From assembly GCA_017859955.1 (NCBI GenBank), contig JAFNAB010000004.1, positions 1-45,768 on the forward strand: a stretch of 45,768 nt of DNA, given 5' to 3'. Origin of the DNA: Holophagaceae bacterium. GTDB taxonomy: Bacteria; Acidobacteriota; Holophagae; Holophagales; Holophagaceae. Below are positions 37,464 through 45,688 of this stretch, piece after piece. The notes under the pieces were generated by a model. It was not told the DNA's origin, ran no database searches, and saw only the letters and a list, made by a program, of their open reading frames with translations. Made by a program: the position numbers and the translations under genes. The stretch's first letter is position 1; every line of letters starts with the position of its first letter.

Positions 37464-38081
37464 TCATAAGGTCAAAAGAAGAGGCGGGGGGTGATCCGGA
37501 CTATCGGATTCCACCCCAGCCACTTCTGACCCATTTCTTCGCAGTGAAGTGATTGGCATACAACGGGCTGGGTTCCCCAATGCGATCGCTCCCGCTGGGA
37601 CGTCATGAAGGACAACACAGCCCGCAGAAATCACGGCATCATCCCCAATCCTCACCCCCGGCTCGATGACGGCCCCACGGGCCAGCCATACCCGATCCCC
37701 GATGATCACCGGAGCGGTCCGATGGCCATCAAAGTCCCGAACCCTTGTAAAGCCGCCAAACATACAGGAATGCCCGATGCGGACCAACTGACTGGCCTGC
37801 ACGGAATCCCCAAAATTGAACCCGGTTCCATCCCCGATCAGCAGGTTGCCATTGTCCCCACAAATCAGTTCCACCGGGATTGAACTCCGATTGAACCAGA
37901 CCCGATCTCCGAGTCGGATGCGCGAAGCTCCACGCACGCGAACTGCCCCACCCCAAAGGACTCGCACGCGGCACCCTCGACTCACGCCCAGGAGGTACCA
38001 GGAGGCGCGCAGCAGGGATGGCACACAATAGACGGGCTTCAGGAGCCGCACCAGCCATTCGGGGAGACCATCCCGCATCAT
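37464..38081 (-). CDS. Hexapeptide-repeat acyltransferase (WcaF/LbH type)
   Basis: 205 residues. The left-handed beta-helix signature repeats are visible from about residue 50: SRIRLGDRVWFN, GNLLIGDGTGFNFGDSV, IGHSCMFGG and APVIIGDRVWLARGAVIEPG, then VRIGDDAVISAGCVV. The end IALGNPARC is the usual last coil of O-acetyltransferases of this group. Predicted to acetylate a hydroxyl of the repeat unit with acetyl-CoA. It is tail-to-tail with the beta-helix lipoprotein (12-bp gap). The start overlaps the end of the acyltransferase at 38078 by 4 nt, so the two form an operon. The C-terminal ~25 residues are Pro-rich and outside the fold. Confidence 0.8.
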   Translation of the reverse strand: MMRDGLPEWLVRLLKPVYCVPSLLRASWYLLGVSRGCRVRVLWGGAVRVRGASRIRLGDRVWFNRSSIPVELICGDNGNLLIGDGTGFNFGDSVQASQLVRIGHSCMFGGFTRVRDFDGHRTAPVIIGDRVWLARGAVIEPGVRIGDDAVISAGCVVLHDVPAGAIALGNPARCMPITSLRRNGSEVAGVESDSPDHPPPLLLTL

Positions 38082-38599
38082 AGTGGTTTACACACGACCG
38101 CAGGATTGCCCTGGAGAACCAAACCTGGAGGCGTCCTGCGCGACAGGACAGCGCACGGACCAATCCGGGTTCCTCCACCAACCTGAGCGCCAGGAAGCAG
38201 AATGGCTCGTGGTCCGATATCGGCCTCATCCTCGACCAGAACGGGGCAGGATTCAGGAGCAATATCCCGGTCTCCCTCAAGTTGATGGAAATGGTTATCA
38301 AGGAGCATGGCGAAAGCCCTGATCTTCGCGTGCGACCCGATCTTCACGGCAGAGCGTGCCTCTATGCAAACGCCCGACTCGATCAACACCCCTTCTCCAA
38401 TGGTGATTTCGGCGTTTTGAAAGGCTGTCAGCACGATAGGAGCCTGGTGTGCATCCAGGTGGACCCCTGCTCCAATCCTCACGCAGCCCTTTCCCTGGAT
38501 AAGGACACGGCCATGTACGACCAGCCCTGAGCCAAGCCTAATTCGCCCCCTTGAGCAGTGCATTTTCAAATACAGCCTAGCCTTGGACCACCATCCCAT
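38078..38599 (-). CDS. Hexapeptide-repeat acyltransferase, second
   Basis: 173 residues with hexapeptide coils throughout: GKGCVRIGAGVHLDAHQAPI, NAEITIGEGVLIESGVCIEA, AVKIGSHAKIRAFAMLLDNH (the loop holding a likely catalytic His) and VEDEADIGPRAILLPGAQVG, ending QGNPAVVCKP. It is transcribed first in a two-gene operon with the acyltransferase at 37464 (overlapping ATGA). The two differ in sequence, so they may modify different positions or form a pair. Acetyl is the expected donor group. Confidence 0.8.
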   Translation of the reverse strand: MGWWSKARLYLKMHCSRGRIRLGSGLVVHGRVLIQGKGCVRIGAGVHLDAHQAPIVLTAFQNAEITIGEGVLIESGVCIEARSAVKIGSHAKIRAFAMLLDNHFHQLEGDRDIAPESCPVLVEDEADIGPRAILLPGAQVGGGTRIGPCAVLSRRTPPGLVLQGNPAVVCKPL

Positions 38600-38742
38600 A
38601 TTCCAACACCCCAGAATTGATAATATTATTCAACCATACCAACCACCGCCAGCCACACCTTGTAGATTTATTACAATCCCCACAATGAAACGAGTAAACA
38701 ATAAATAGTCCCCTTGAGAGACACCACACAGTTTACCCAACA

Positions 38743-38758
38743 CCAGTTAACACACTGG
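38743..38758. repeat. Short inverted repeat CCAGT-N6-ACTGG before wza
   Basis: Two exact 5-bp arms in the 287-bp divergent gap between the acyltransferases and wza. Such a short dyad can arise by chance; it is listed because the gap should hold the promoters of both operons. Confidence 0.25.
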
Positions 38759-38886
38759 ACTTTTGCCATATTTCGCAAGCCACCAAGAGGGTTTCACACA
38801 AATCGACACGATCTCCCGCAATCATTGTATTCTATTTACAGGCAATATCAAAAGCGAGACGTTCGAGAATGATTAATGGAGAAACG

Positions 38887-40035
38887 ATGAATACCCCCAG
38901 CCCTTCCGAACCGAATACCAGAATCAATCATCAAAAGGCGACCTGCATCACAGGTCTCGCGGCAGCCCTTCTCATGTGTGCAGGATGCACCTCGCCTGGA
39001 ATGAAGCTGGACATCCGCCCCAAGGAGTCCAGTCCAACGCCGCAAGCCAAGGTGCGCCTTCAGGCCCTCGACGAAGCAGCCGCTATTGCCGCCACCTCCA
39101 CCACAACCTCCCCCATCCCGAAGGAACTCCTCAGCATCAAGCCCACCCCCTACCGTGTGGGGCCTCAGGATATCCTTCTGGTGACAGTGTGGGATCACCC
39201 GGAAATCACCCTTCCTCTCGGCCAATACCGGACAGACAGTGCAACCGGCATTGTGGTCGATGATTTCGGGGAAGCCTATTTCCCTTATGTCGGCCCAATC
39301 AAGGTGGCGGGCAATACGGTGGTTGAAATCCGAAACATCCTGACAGAACGCCTGGCCAGCATCATTCGCAAGCCGCAGGTTGATGTGAAGATCCTGAGCT
39401 TCCGTTCCAAGAAGGTCTTTGTCGGGGGCGAGGTTCGCAATCCAGCCACCTTGGATCTCACCGATGTCCCATTGACCCTCTCCGAGGCGATCAGCCGTGC
39501 AGGCGGCATGCCGACCACCGCCGATGACGGACGAATCCTCCTGAACCGAGGGGGTAAGACCTGGACCCTGGATTATCAGGGTTCCCTGTCCTCCGGCAAC
39601 CAAGTGGGACGCCTTCTCCTGCAGGACGGCGACGCCCTCTACATCCCAAACACCCAGGATGAGCCGGTCTACATGCTTGGGGAAGTCTTGCGCCCGGGCA
39701 CGACCGCCCGCCCCCATGGACGCCTGTCCCTGGCGAGGGCCCTTTCAGAAGTCGGTGGAATTTCCGGGAACAATGCCGATGCAAGGTCCGTCTATGTGAT
39801 CCGCCAAGGTGCCAAGGCTGACGAGGTGGATGTCTTTCACCTCGACGCCCGGAATCCGGTGTCAATGGTTCTTGCCGACCGCTTCCCCCTTAAACCCCGT
39901 GACGTCGTCTATGTCGACGCCGGAACCCTGGGTCGCTTCAATCGGGTCATGAGCCTCATCCTGCCAACGGTTTCCGCTGCCAATGGCACGATCTCCAACA
40001 TGATCTACTACCACAACGCAGTCGTGGTGCGCTGA
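38887..40035 (+). CDS. wza: Polysaccharide export outer-membrane lipoprotein (Wza-type)
   Basis: 382 residues from the ATG at 38887, supported by GGAG 5 nt upstream (38878-38881); an in-frame ATG at 38869 lacks it. A lipoprotein signal ends LLMCAGC with Cys 34. The poly-export domain starts YRVGPQDILLVTVWDHPEIT, then GEAYFPYVGPIKVAGNTVVE, and SLBB domains follow (KKVFVGGEVRNPATLDLTD and EPVYMLGEVLRPGTTA). It forms the outer-membrane exit channel and works with Wzc, which is encoded 23 kb away. The C-terminus ends with an Asn/Tyr-rich segment rather than an obvious amphipathic helix. Confidence 0.9.
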   Translation: MNTPSPSEPNTRINHQKATCITGLAAALLMCAGCTSPGMKLDIRPKESSPTPQAKVRLQALDEAAAIAATSTTTSPIPKELLSIKPTPYRVGPQDILLVTVWDHPEITLPLGQYRTDSATGIVVDDFGEAYFPYVGPIKVAGNTVVEIRNILTERLASIIRKPQVDVKILSFRSKKVFVGGEVRNPATLDLTDVPLTLSEAISRAGGMPTTADDGRILLNRGGKTWTLDYQGSLSSGNQVGRLLLQDGDALYIPNTQDEPVYMLGEVLRPGTTARPHGRLSLARALSEVGGISGNNADARSVYVIRQGAKADEVDVFHLDARNPVSMVLADRFPLKPRDVVYVDAGTLGRFNRVMSLILPTVSAANGTISNMIYYHNAVVVR

Positions 40036-40056
40036 ATCCCATCCCAAACCGAATAC

Positions 40057-40072
40057 CCCGGTTTAAACCGGG
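40057..40072. promoter_or_regulatory. Perfect 16-bp palindrome CCCGGTTTAAACCGGG
   Basis: A continuous palindrome with no spacer, 21 bp beyond the wza stop and about 95 bp before the next gene. It lacks a following T tract, so it is not a normal intrinsic terminator. It may be an operator or a transcript-stabilising hairpin. Confidence 0.5.
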
Positions 40073-40165
40073 ATCTAGTCGAATGACACGCAAGAGGGGC
40101 ATCGATGTCAACTTTGAACGCAAATCCCGCCACCAGATATTAACTGACCCATTCCCCCCAACCCC

Positions 40166-41128
40166 ATGCAGCCCATGTCTAAGCAACCCCACCAACCAAC
40201 AATCAACAACGAAAACCTTGCCCCCATTGTCCTGTTCGTATTCGCCAGACCAGATCACACAGGGACAACCCTCCGAGCTCTTGCAGCCAATCACTTGGCA
40301 TCCCAAAGTGACCTCATCGTTTATTCCGATGCAGCCCGCAATGAGACTGAAAATATCCGGGTCAATGAAGTTCGGGCCATCGTGAGATCGACCCCAGGGT
40401 TCCGGTCCATCAGGCTGATTGAACGCGATTCAAATTATGGGCTAGCTCGCAACATCATCGAGGGGGTCACAGAGGTATGCGTCCGTCATGGCCGCGCCAT
40501 CGTGATGGAAGACGATCTGGTGACCAGCCCCCAATTCCTTACATTCATGAACTTGGCCCTGGAACGGTACGCCGGCGATCCACGCGTCTGGCACATCAGT
40601 GGATGGAATTACCCCATCGACCCTTCCGGGCTGGGAGATGCCTTTTTCCTGCGAGTCATGAATTGCTGGGGATGGGCCACATGGGCGGACCGTTGGGTCC
40701 ACTTCGAGAAGGACACCGACCTACTGCTCACCCGTTTCAATAAAAAGATGATCCGACGCTTCGACCTGGAAAATTCGGGCGCTTTCTGGAGTCAAGTCAT
40801 TGGGAATAACAAGGGGACCATCAACACCTGGGCGATTTACTGGTACGCCACCATTTTCTTGAACAACGGGCTTTGCCTCAACCCTGCCCAAAGCTTCATC
40901 TCAAATATTGGTCTGGACGGCTCTGGCACCCATGGAAGCCGCCATCATAAAGAATATGCAACCTGCTCTGGCCCCGATCACCAGGTCATATTCCCGGAGA
41001 TCGTCGAGGAAGCCCCAGTCGCAATCGACCGGATCACCGCCTTCTATCGTCAATTGCAGCCATCCGTTGCGCGCAGGGTCATCCGCAAAGCCAAGTCGCT
41101 GCTCAATGTCCTCCAGGGCTCTGCATGA
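40166..41128 (+). CDS. Glycosyltransferase family 2-like protein (GT-A)
   Basis: 320 residues. The N-terminus APIVLFVFARPDHTGTTLRA and IVYSDAA fit a GT-A nucleotide-binding strand. The metal-binding acidic motif is AIVMEDDLVTSPQFLTFMN near residue 115. The region WGWATWADRWVHFE and the Trp-rich middle match a subgroup that I recognise as polysaccharide glycosyltransferases acting on sugar or lipid acceptors. ATG 40166 is followed by a second in-frame ATG at 40175; no clear ribosome site separates them. It overlaps the next glycosyltransferase by 4 nt (ATGA). Confidence 0.8.
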   Translation: MQPMSKQPHQPTINNENLAPIVLFVFARPDHTGTTLRALAANHLASQSDLIVYSDAARNETENIRVNEVRAIVRSTPGFRSIRLIERDSNYGLARNIIEGVTEVCVRHGRAIVMEDDLVTSPQFLTFMNLALERYAGDPRVWHISGWNYPIDPSGLGDAFFLRVMNCWGWATWADRWVHFEKDTDLLLTRFNKKMIRRFDLENSGAFWSQVIGNNKGTINTWAIYWYATIFLNNGLCLNPAQSFISNIGLDGSGTHGSRHHKEYATCSGPDHQVIFPEIVEEAPVAIDRITAFYRQLQPSVARRVIRKAKSLLNVLQGSA

Positions 41129-42363
41129 GAGTCCTCTGGGTCGTCAACACCATCTTCCCTGACCTGGCCATCCAACTCGGGATGCCACCACCCGTCCTCG
41201 GAGGGTGGATGTACGGCCTGGCATCCGATATTACGGCATCCGGCCAGGTCAAGCTGGCGGTCGCGACTGGCTATCCGGGAAGGAAAAGGATCGCCTTATC
41301 CCTCAAGGGAATTGACTATTTTTTAACCCCCAGCTCCCAGCCCCAAGCATGGCGAGCCGTGGCAGAGGAGTTCAGACCGGACTTGATTCATATCCATGGG
41401 ACGGAGTTCGGTCACGGCATGGGCCTCATGCAGGCTCGCCCCGACCTGAAGTATGCAGTGTCCATCCAGGGGCTTGTGTCGGTATGTCACCGGTACTACA
41501 CCGCTGGCATGACCTGGTGGGACCTGGTGAGCAACGTCACCTTGCGTGACATTCTTCGGATGGACACCCTCCTCCATGGGAGGCATAGCTTCTACAAGCG
41601 TGGCCTGAGGGAAAAGGAGTATCTGCGCCGAGCAAGCGCCGTGATCGGGCGCACGGACTGGGATCGTTCCCACCTCTCCGCAATCAACCCGAAGGCCCAC
41701 TATTTCTTTTGCCAGGAGTCCCTCAGAGATGAGTTCTATACCGGTCCCCATTGGTCGCTCGACCGGTGCAGACGTCACTCCATCTTCCTGAGCCAAGGCG
41801 CCTACCCACTCAAGGGCCTCCACCAGGTCATCAAAGCCATTGCCCTTCTGAAGACCGAGTTTCCAGACATCCTCATTGAAGTGGCTGGACCGGATATCAC
41901 GGCTGACAACACCCTAAGGACTCGGCTTCGTCGAAGCGGGTATGGGAAGTACGTCCACAGATTGATAGACAGATTGGGCCTAGAACGGCACATCCGATTC
42001 CTTGGCCCGCTCGCCGCCGAGCCCATGAAACAGGCTTACACCCGCGCCCATCTATTTGTCTGTCCGTCCAGCATCGAGAATAGTCCGAACTCATTGGGGG
42101 AAGCCCAGATCCTCGGCGTCCCAACGATCGCGAGCTTTGTGGGCGGCACCCCTTCTATGGCTGGCTCCCGATCGAGAACCATCTTCTATCCCTTTGCAGA
42201 GTTCGAAATGCTTGCGCACTACATCAGAAAACTGTTCTTGGACGATGTCCTGGCCCAGAACATCTCCAAGGAAAACATCCAATCAGCCCATGAGAGGCAT
42301 GATCGTTCCCGAAATCTCAGCGACATGGTGGCCATCTACCGGCACCTGCACCCGGAGAAATGA
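41125..42363 (+). CDS. Glycosyltransferase family 4
   Basis: 412 residues with the complete GT-B pattern. RVLWVVNTIFPDLA and the GGW segment are the acceptor-side loop; PDLIHIHGTEFGHGMG lies in the first domain. SQGAYPLKGLHQVIKAIALL and FLGPLAAEPMKQAYTRAHLF lead into the donor motif VCPSSIENSPNSLGEAQILG, which has the EX7E glutamates. Retaining transfer of a sugar to the repeat unit is expected. The start overlaps the stop of the GT2-like gene. Confidence 0.88.
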   Translation: MRVLWVVNTIFPDLAIQLGMPPPVLGGWMYGLASDITASGQVKLAVATGYPGRKRIALSLKGIDYFLTPSSQPQAWRAVAEEFRPDLIHIHGTEFGHGMGLMQARPDLKYAVSIQGLVSVCHRYYTAGMTWWDLVSNVTLRDILRMDTLLHGRHSFYKRGLREKEYLRRASAVIGRTDWDRSHLSAINPKAHYFFCQESLRDEFYTGPHWSLDRCRRHSIFLSQGAYPLKGLHQVIKAIALLKTEFPDILIEVAGPDITADNTLRTRLRRSGYGKYVHRLIDRLGLERHIRFLGPLAAEPMKQAYTRAHLFVCPSSIENSPNSLGEAQILGVPTIASFVGGTPSMAGSRSRTIFYPFAEFEMLAHYIRKLFLDDVLAQNISKENIQSAHERHDRSRNLSDMVAIYRHLHPEK

Positions 42364-42423
42364 ATTTGCCCACCCAAGCGACAACTTGGCCAAATGCTCG
42401 CCACCAATGATTCAGGAGCAAGA

Positions 42424-43323
42424 ATGGCGCTATTCGGCACCCATCATCGATCAATCTTCGCGAGCCTATTCCTGCTGCTGCTGATCATGGGGTCGCTCTA
42501 CGTGCTGCGCCGGAGGATCAGGAACGGGTGGATGGCTAGCCATCCCCTTCCCGCTTCCACGGAAGTCCTCCAGGAGGACGGCAGCTACCACGACATCTTT
42601 TTCCTCCACCATTCCGTCGGCGAAGCCCTGATTCGCGAGGGAGATCTTCGCCAAGCCCTCGCCGCTAGAGGATATTCCTTATGGGACCATGGCTACAACC
42701 AGGTGGGCCTGACACGACCAGACGGAAGCCGGGCCCGAGCGACGTACGAGATCCCAGACCTGAGTCCCACCCAAGGGGGTGGAGGCAATACGGACCCCGA
42801 AGGCTTGGCACTGCTCTTCACCCAACCCCCGCACCCGACACCGGACAATGCTTGGAGCCGGATCCTCCAACACCCAGTCATCATCTTTAAATCATGTTTT
42901 CCCAATAACGCAATCCGAGATGATGCCACACTCGAGCAACGCAAGTTGCTCTACTGCCAGATCCGGGACATCGTCAATCGTCATTATGATAAATTGTTTA
43001 TTTTAATGACAACACCCCCACTCCACCCCAAAGCCACTGCCCCAGGCGAAGCGCGGCGGGCCCAAAGCCTGGCGGCTTGGCTCAGTTCCGACAACTGGCG
43101 CAAGGACTGCAAAAATCTATTCGTTTTTGATTTTTATTCCCTACTTGCCGACCCCAGCACCGGAATGCTGCGGACCGACTACCAGGACAACCCCACCTCG
43201 GATGACTCTCACCCCAACAAGGCTGCCAACCGGGCCGTAGCCCCTTTGCTGGCTGACTTCATCGACCGCAGCGTCCGCGAGTATCGGTCCGTGCGTCCAT
43301 CCAGAAAATCGAGGAGCCTATGA
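42424..43323 (+). CDS. Membrane-anchored SGNH/GDSL-like protein
   Basis: 299 residues from the ATG at 42424, with AGGAG (42414-42418) 5 nt upstream; an in-frame ATG at 42394 lacks it. One N-terminal membrane helix (about residues 10-30) places the rest in the periplasm. IFFLHHSVGEALI resembles the block I nucleophile region, IIFKSCFPNN fits a following oxyanion-type strand, and TSDDSHPNKAANR gives the C-terminal Asp-x-x-His of SGNH hydrolases. A role in adding or removing ester groups on the exported polymer is likely but unproven. The stop overlaps the methyltransferase start (ATGA). Confidence 0.65.
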   Translation: MALFGTHHRSIFASLFLLLLIMGSLYVLRRRIRNGWMASHPLPASTEVLQEDGSYHDIFFLHHSVGEALIREGDLRQALAARGYSLWDHGYNQVGLTRPDGSRARATYEIPDLSPTQGGGGNTDPEGLALLFTQPPHPTPDNAWSRILQHPVIIFKSCFPNNAIRDDATLEQRKLLYCQIRDIVNRHYDKLFILMTTPPLHPKATAPGEARRAQSLAAWLSSDNWRKDCKNLFVFDFYSLLADPSTGMLRTDYQDNPTSDDSHPNKAANRAVAPLLADFIDRSVREYRSVRPSRKSRSL

Positions 43324-44168
43324 CCGTCCTCAGCGTGCGCGCCAGGCTTTTGGAACAACTGAAGGATCACTGGACCGACCTCCCGGACAAGCCCCACGAA
43401 ACGCCGGAGTCCACCCTGGAAGCCCTACTGGCCGTGGCAGAAGCAACTAAACGGCCGATCGGGGAACTCATCCTTCAACGCATGAACGGCACCCCCCTTG
43501 CCCACCTTTCCGGCACGGAGCGTTTCATGGGGATCGAACTGGAAACGAGTGCAGCGGCTATGATCCCCAGGAAAGAGACGGAGATTCTGGCCAAGGCTGC
43601 CTTACGCCGTCTTCAGCAACTGGCGGAGTCCGTGCCCCAGGTTTCACTGTTCGATCTTTGCACAGGTTCCGGCAACCTCGCCCTGGCCCTGGCCCATTAC
43701 GAACCCAAGTGTGTTGCCTGGGGCAGCGACATCGCACCCACTGCGATCCAGCTCGCCAGAAAGAACAGCCGCCGCCTGGGCCTATCAGAACGGGTCACAT
43801 TCTGGGAGGGCGACTTTCTGGATCCCTTCCGGGAACATCCCCTTTTTGGCCATGTCGACATGCTGGTCTGTAACCCCCCCTACATCTCCACGGGCAAGGT
43901 AGACAGTCTTACCAGGGAGATCATCGGGTTCGAGCCGAGAGAAGCCTTTGACGGGGGCCCCATGGGTGTCTCGTTCCTCCTTCGCCTATGCAGGGAAGCC
44001 CACCAAGCCGTGCGCCCTGGAGGATGGCTCGGCTGCGAAGTTGGCGCAGGCCAAGGGGAAGCTCTTGGCCGGATGTTCAGCCGGACCGCTCAGTACGATC
44101 AAGTCGAGAGCTTCACCGATGACCAGGGAAGGACAAGGGCTATCCTGGCTCGAAAAGCCTGCCATTAG
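43320..44168 (+). CDS. PrmC/HemK-like N5-glutamine methyltransferase family protein
   Basis: 282 residues, the usual PrmC length. The SAM-binding domain has FDLCTGSGNLALALA (motif I) and the catalytic MLVCNPPYIST (NPPY, which binds the substrate glutamine amide), followed by GFEPREAFDGGPMGVSFL. The N-terminal domain is poorly conserved; the junction reads MIPRKETEIL instead of the IPRPET of most PrmC. Canonical PrmC methylates the GGQ glutamine of release factors, and normally sits beside prfA; here it is the last gene of a polysaccharide operon, overlapping the SGNH gene by 4 nt. It could be a locus-specific paralog or simply PrmC in a new place. Confidence 0.75.
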   Translation: MTVLSVRARLLEQLKDHWTDLPDKPHETPESTLEALLAVAEATKRPIGELILQRMNGTPLAHLSGTERFMGIELETSAAAMIPRKETEILAKAALRRLQQLAESVPQVSLFDLCTGSGNLALALAHYEPKCVAWGSDIAPTAIQLARKNSRRLGLSERVTFWEGDFLDPFREHPLFGHVDMLVCNPPYISTGKVDSLTREIIGFEPREAFDGGPMGVSFLLRLCREAHQAVRPGGWLGCEVGAGQGEALGRMFSRTAQYDQVESFTDDQGRTRAILARKACH

Positions 44169-44190
44169 GCCACAGCCTAGCTGAAGATTC

Positions 44191-45018
44191 TCAAACCCAG
44201 CTCTCCTGCCGGATCTCCCCGTCTATCCCCACGACGATCGCCTTGACGGGCACCTTGCGGGAGGCCTTGGCGGCGGCATTCTGGACCAGTCGCAGGAGAC
44301 CGCCACAGCAGGGGACTTCCATGATCATGACCGTGATGGTGTTCACCTGGGCTTCATCGATGAGGCCCACCAGCTTGTCCAGGTAGATTTCCTGGCCCTG
44401 GTCCAGCTTGGGGCAGGCGATGGCGAGCTTCTTACCGGCGAGGCAGCGCTGGTTGAAATCAGCCATGGTGAAGGCCACGCAATCGGCGGCCACCAGCAGA
44501 TCGGCCTTATGAAAGACGGGATTGGCCGGAGAGATCAGGTGCATCTGGACCGGCCACTGGGTGAGCTGGCTCACCAAGCCTTCCTGGGCCTGGGGGGTGA
44601 TGGGATCCCGAAGGATCGTGCGAGGGGCGGAACCGGGGCAGCCTTCGTGCATGGTCTTCTCCTTGTAGTCGGGAACGGCTACCTGCAATTCCTTCAGGTA
44701 GGCGACGGCCTGGTTGAGATAGGTGGTCTGGGAGTGGTCATAGAGATGCTTGAGGTGGGCTTTCAGGGTATTGGTCCCAAGGGGGAGGATGTTGTCGACC
44801 GTAGCCCGTTCATCGTAGGGGGCCGCTTCCCGCACCTCCACTTCGATGGCTCCCACCGGGCAATCCCCGATGCAGGCCCCCAGGCCGTCACAGGTGATTT
44901 CAGAGACCAGGCGGGCCTTGCCATCGATCATCTGCAGAGCGCCCTCCGGACACCCCTTGGCGCATAGTCCGCAGCCGTTGCACTTGTTTTCGTCTATCCG
45001 GATGATCTGGCGTTCCAT
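44191..45018 (-). CDS. Iron-sulfur protein: two [4Fe-4S] motifs plus Cys-rich C-terminal domain
   Basis: 275 residues. Two ferredoxin cluster motifs occupy the N-terminus: CNGCGLCAKGCPEGAL (about 13-28) and CDGLGACIGDCPVGAI (about 43-58). The C-terminal domain has four more cysteine spots (HEGCPGSAPR, AADCVAFT, AIACPKLD and EVPCCGGLL) that could bind another cluster. I recall such proteins near hybrid-cluster (Hcp) and other anaerobic redox genes, but no such partner is here. A GGGAGA ribosome site lies 6 nt before ATG 45018. The upstream gap carries an FNR-type box, so expression probably rises under oxygen limitation. Partner and reaction unknown. Confidence 0.8.
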   Translation of the reverse strand: MERQIIRIDENKCNGCGLCAKGCPEGALQMIDGKARLVSEITCDGLGACIGDCPVGAIEVEVREAAPYDERATVDNILPLGTNTLKAHLKHLYDHSQTTYLNQAVAYLKELQVAVPDYKEKTMHEGCPGSAPRTILRDPITPQAQEGLVSQLTQWPVQMHLISPANPVFHKADLLVAADCVAFTMADFNQRCLAGKKLAIACPKLDQGQEIYLDKLVGLIDEAQVNTITVMIMEVPCCGGLLRLVQNAAAKASRKVPVKAIVVGIDGEIRQESWV

Positions 45019-45065
45019 ATCGTTCTCCCGTGGAAATAGGATGCAACGCAGGCGGTCGGCTTTCC

Positions 45066-45079
45066 TTGATCGTCATCAA
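45066..45079. promoter_or_regulatory. FNR/DNR-family operator TTGAT-CGTC-ATCAA
   Basis: The sequence TTGATCGTCATCAA matches the FNR consensus TTGAT-N4-ATCAA at all ten fixed bases. It is centred about 54 nt before the minus-strand Fe-S gene start and about 57 nt before the plus-strand one, so one site may serve both divergent promoters. Confidence 0.7.
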
Positions 45080-45129
45080 GAAAGACGTTTTCCGACGAAG
45101 GACCGCTAAACTCCAGGGGTCGGAATCCC

Positions 45130-45600
45130 ATGGACATTGCCCTTTCCTACCTCAAACACCTCTTCGACTCCGGCTATTTCCAACGGGCCCACAACGATTG
45201 CGCCCACCTCTGGCCCCCGGATCACCCGGCCTGCGTGCCAGGGGAGACCTGGGCTTCTGTCATGGAATTCCTCACCCGGGAAGGACTCCTCCAGATCCGA
45301 CACCTCCCGGAGGGTCTGGCCCCCCACCCGAGGGACGGCCTCAATACCTGGTGCTTCGAGCTCACGCCGAAGGGCCTGGATTACTGCCAGGGTGCCCAGC
45401 TTCCCGCGCCACCGGCCGAGCCCGGGCCCTGCCATCTCTGCCGACGCTGCACAGAGGTCTGTGAGGCTGGGGCCATCGCCTTCAGGGAAGGCAAAGCCCG
45501 CATTCTCACCAGCAAGTGCATGGGCTGCGCCAGATGCGTCCAGGTCTGTCCCCTGACAGCCAGGGGCATCCGCAGCTCCCTCTACACCCCCTTGAGCTGA
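45130..45600 (+). CDS. Winged-helix-like segment fused to a two-cluster ferredoxin
   Basis: 156 residues. The C-terminal half holds two [4Fe-4S] motifs, CHLCRRCTEVCEAGAI (about 101-116) and CMGCARCVQVCPLTA (about 127-141). The N-terminal ~85 residues contain WASVMEFLTREGLLQIRHL and CFELTPKGLDYCQ, which resemble the recognition helix and wing of a winged-helix DNA-binding fold (compare xLTxKG motifs); this is a pattern call only. Three additional cysteines lie in that N-terminal part. It is divergent from the other Fe-S gene across a shared FNR-type box, and a terminator follows its stop. It could be a redox-responsive regulator or merely an electron carrier. Confidence 0.7.
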   Translation: MDIALSYLKHLFDSGYFQRAHNDCAHLWPPDHPACVPGETWASVMEFLTREGLLQIRHLPEGLAPHPRDGLNTWCFELTPKGLDYCQGAQLPAPPAEPGPCHLCRRCTEVCEAGAIAFREGKARILTSKCMGCARCVQVCPLTARGIRSSLYTPLS

Positions 45601-45644
45601 GCTCCGCTGGTGCCAGCAATCAGCACCAACAGGCCACAAAAAAG

Positions 45645-45669
45645 AAAGGGGCGCCGGAGCGCCCCTTTT
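45645..45669. terminator. Bidirectional intrinsic terminator
   Basis: AAAGGGGCGC and GCGCCCCTTT form a 10-bp perfect stem around a CGGA loop, with A tracts on the left and T on the right, so it can act on both strands. It lies between two convergent genes. Confidence 0.85.
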
Positions 45670-45688
45670 CCCTATAACGTCAGGACCA

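Noticed and set aside
44166-44179. TAGGC-CACA-GCCTA hairpin at the methyltransferase stop
   Set aside because: A 5-bp stem without a T tract is too weak to call a terminator.
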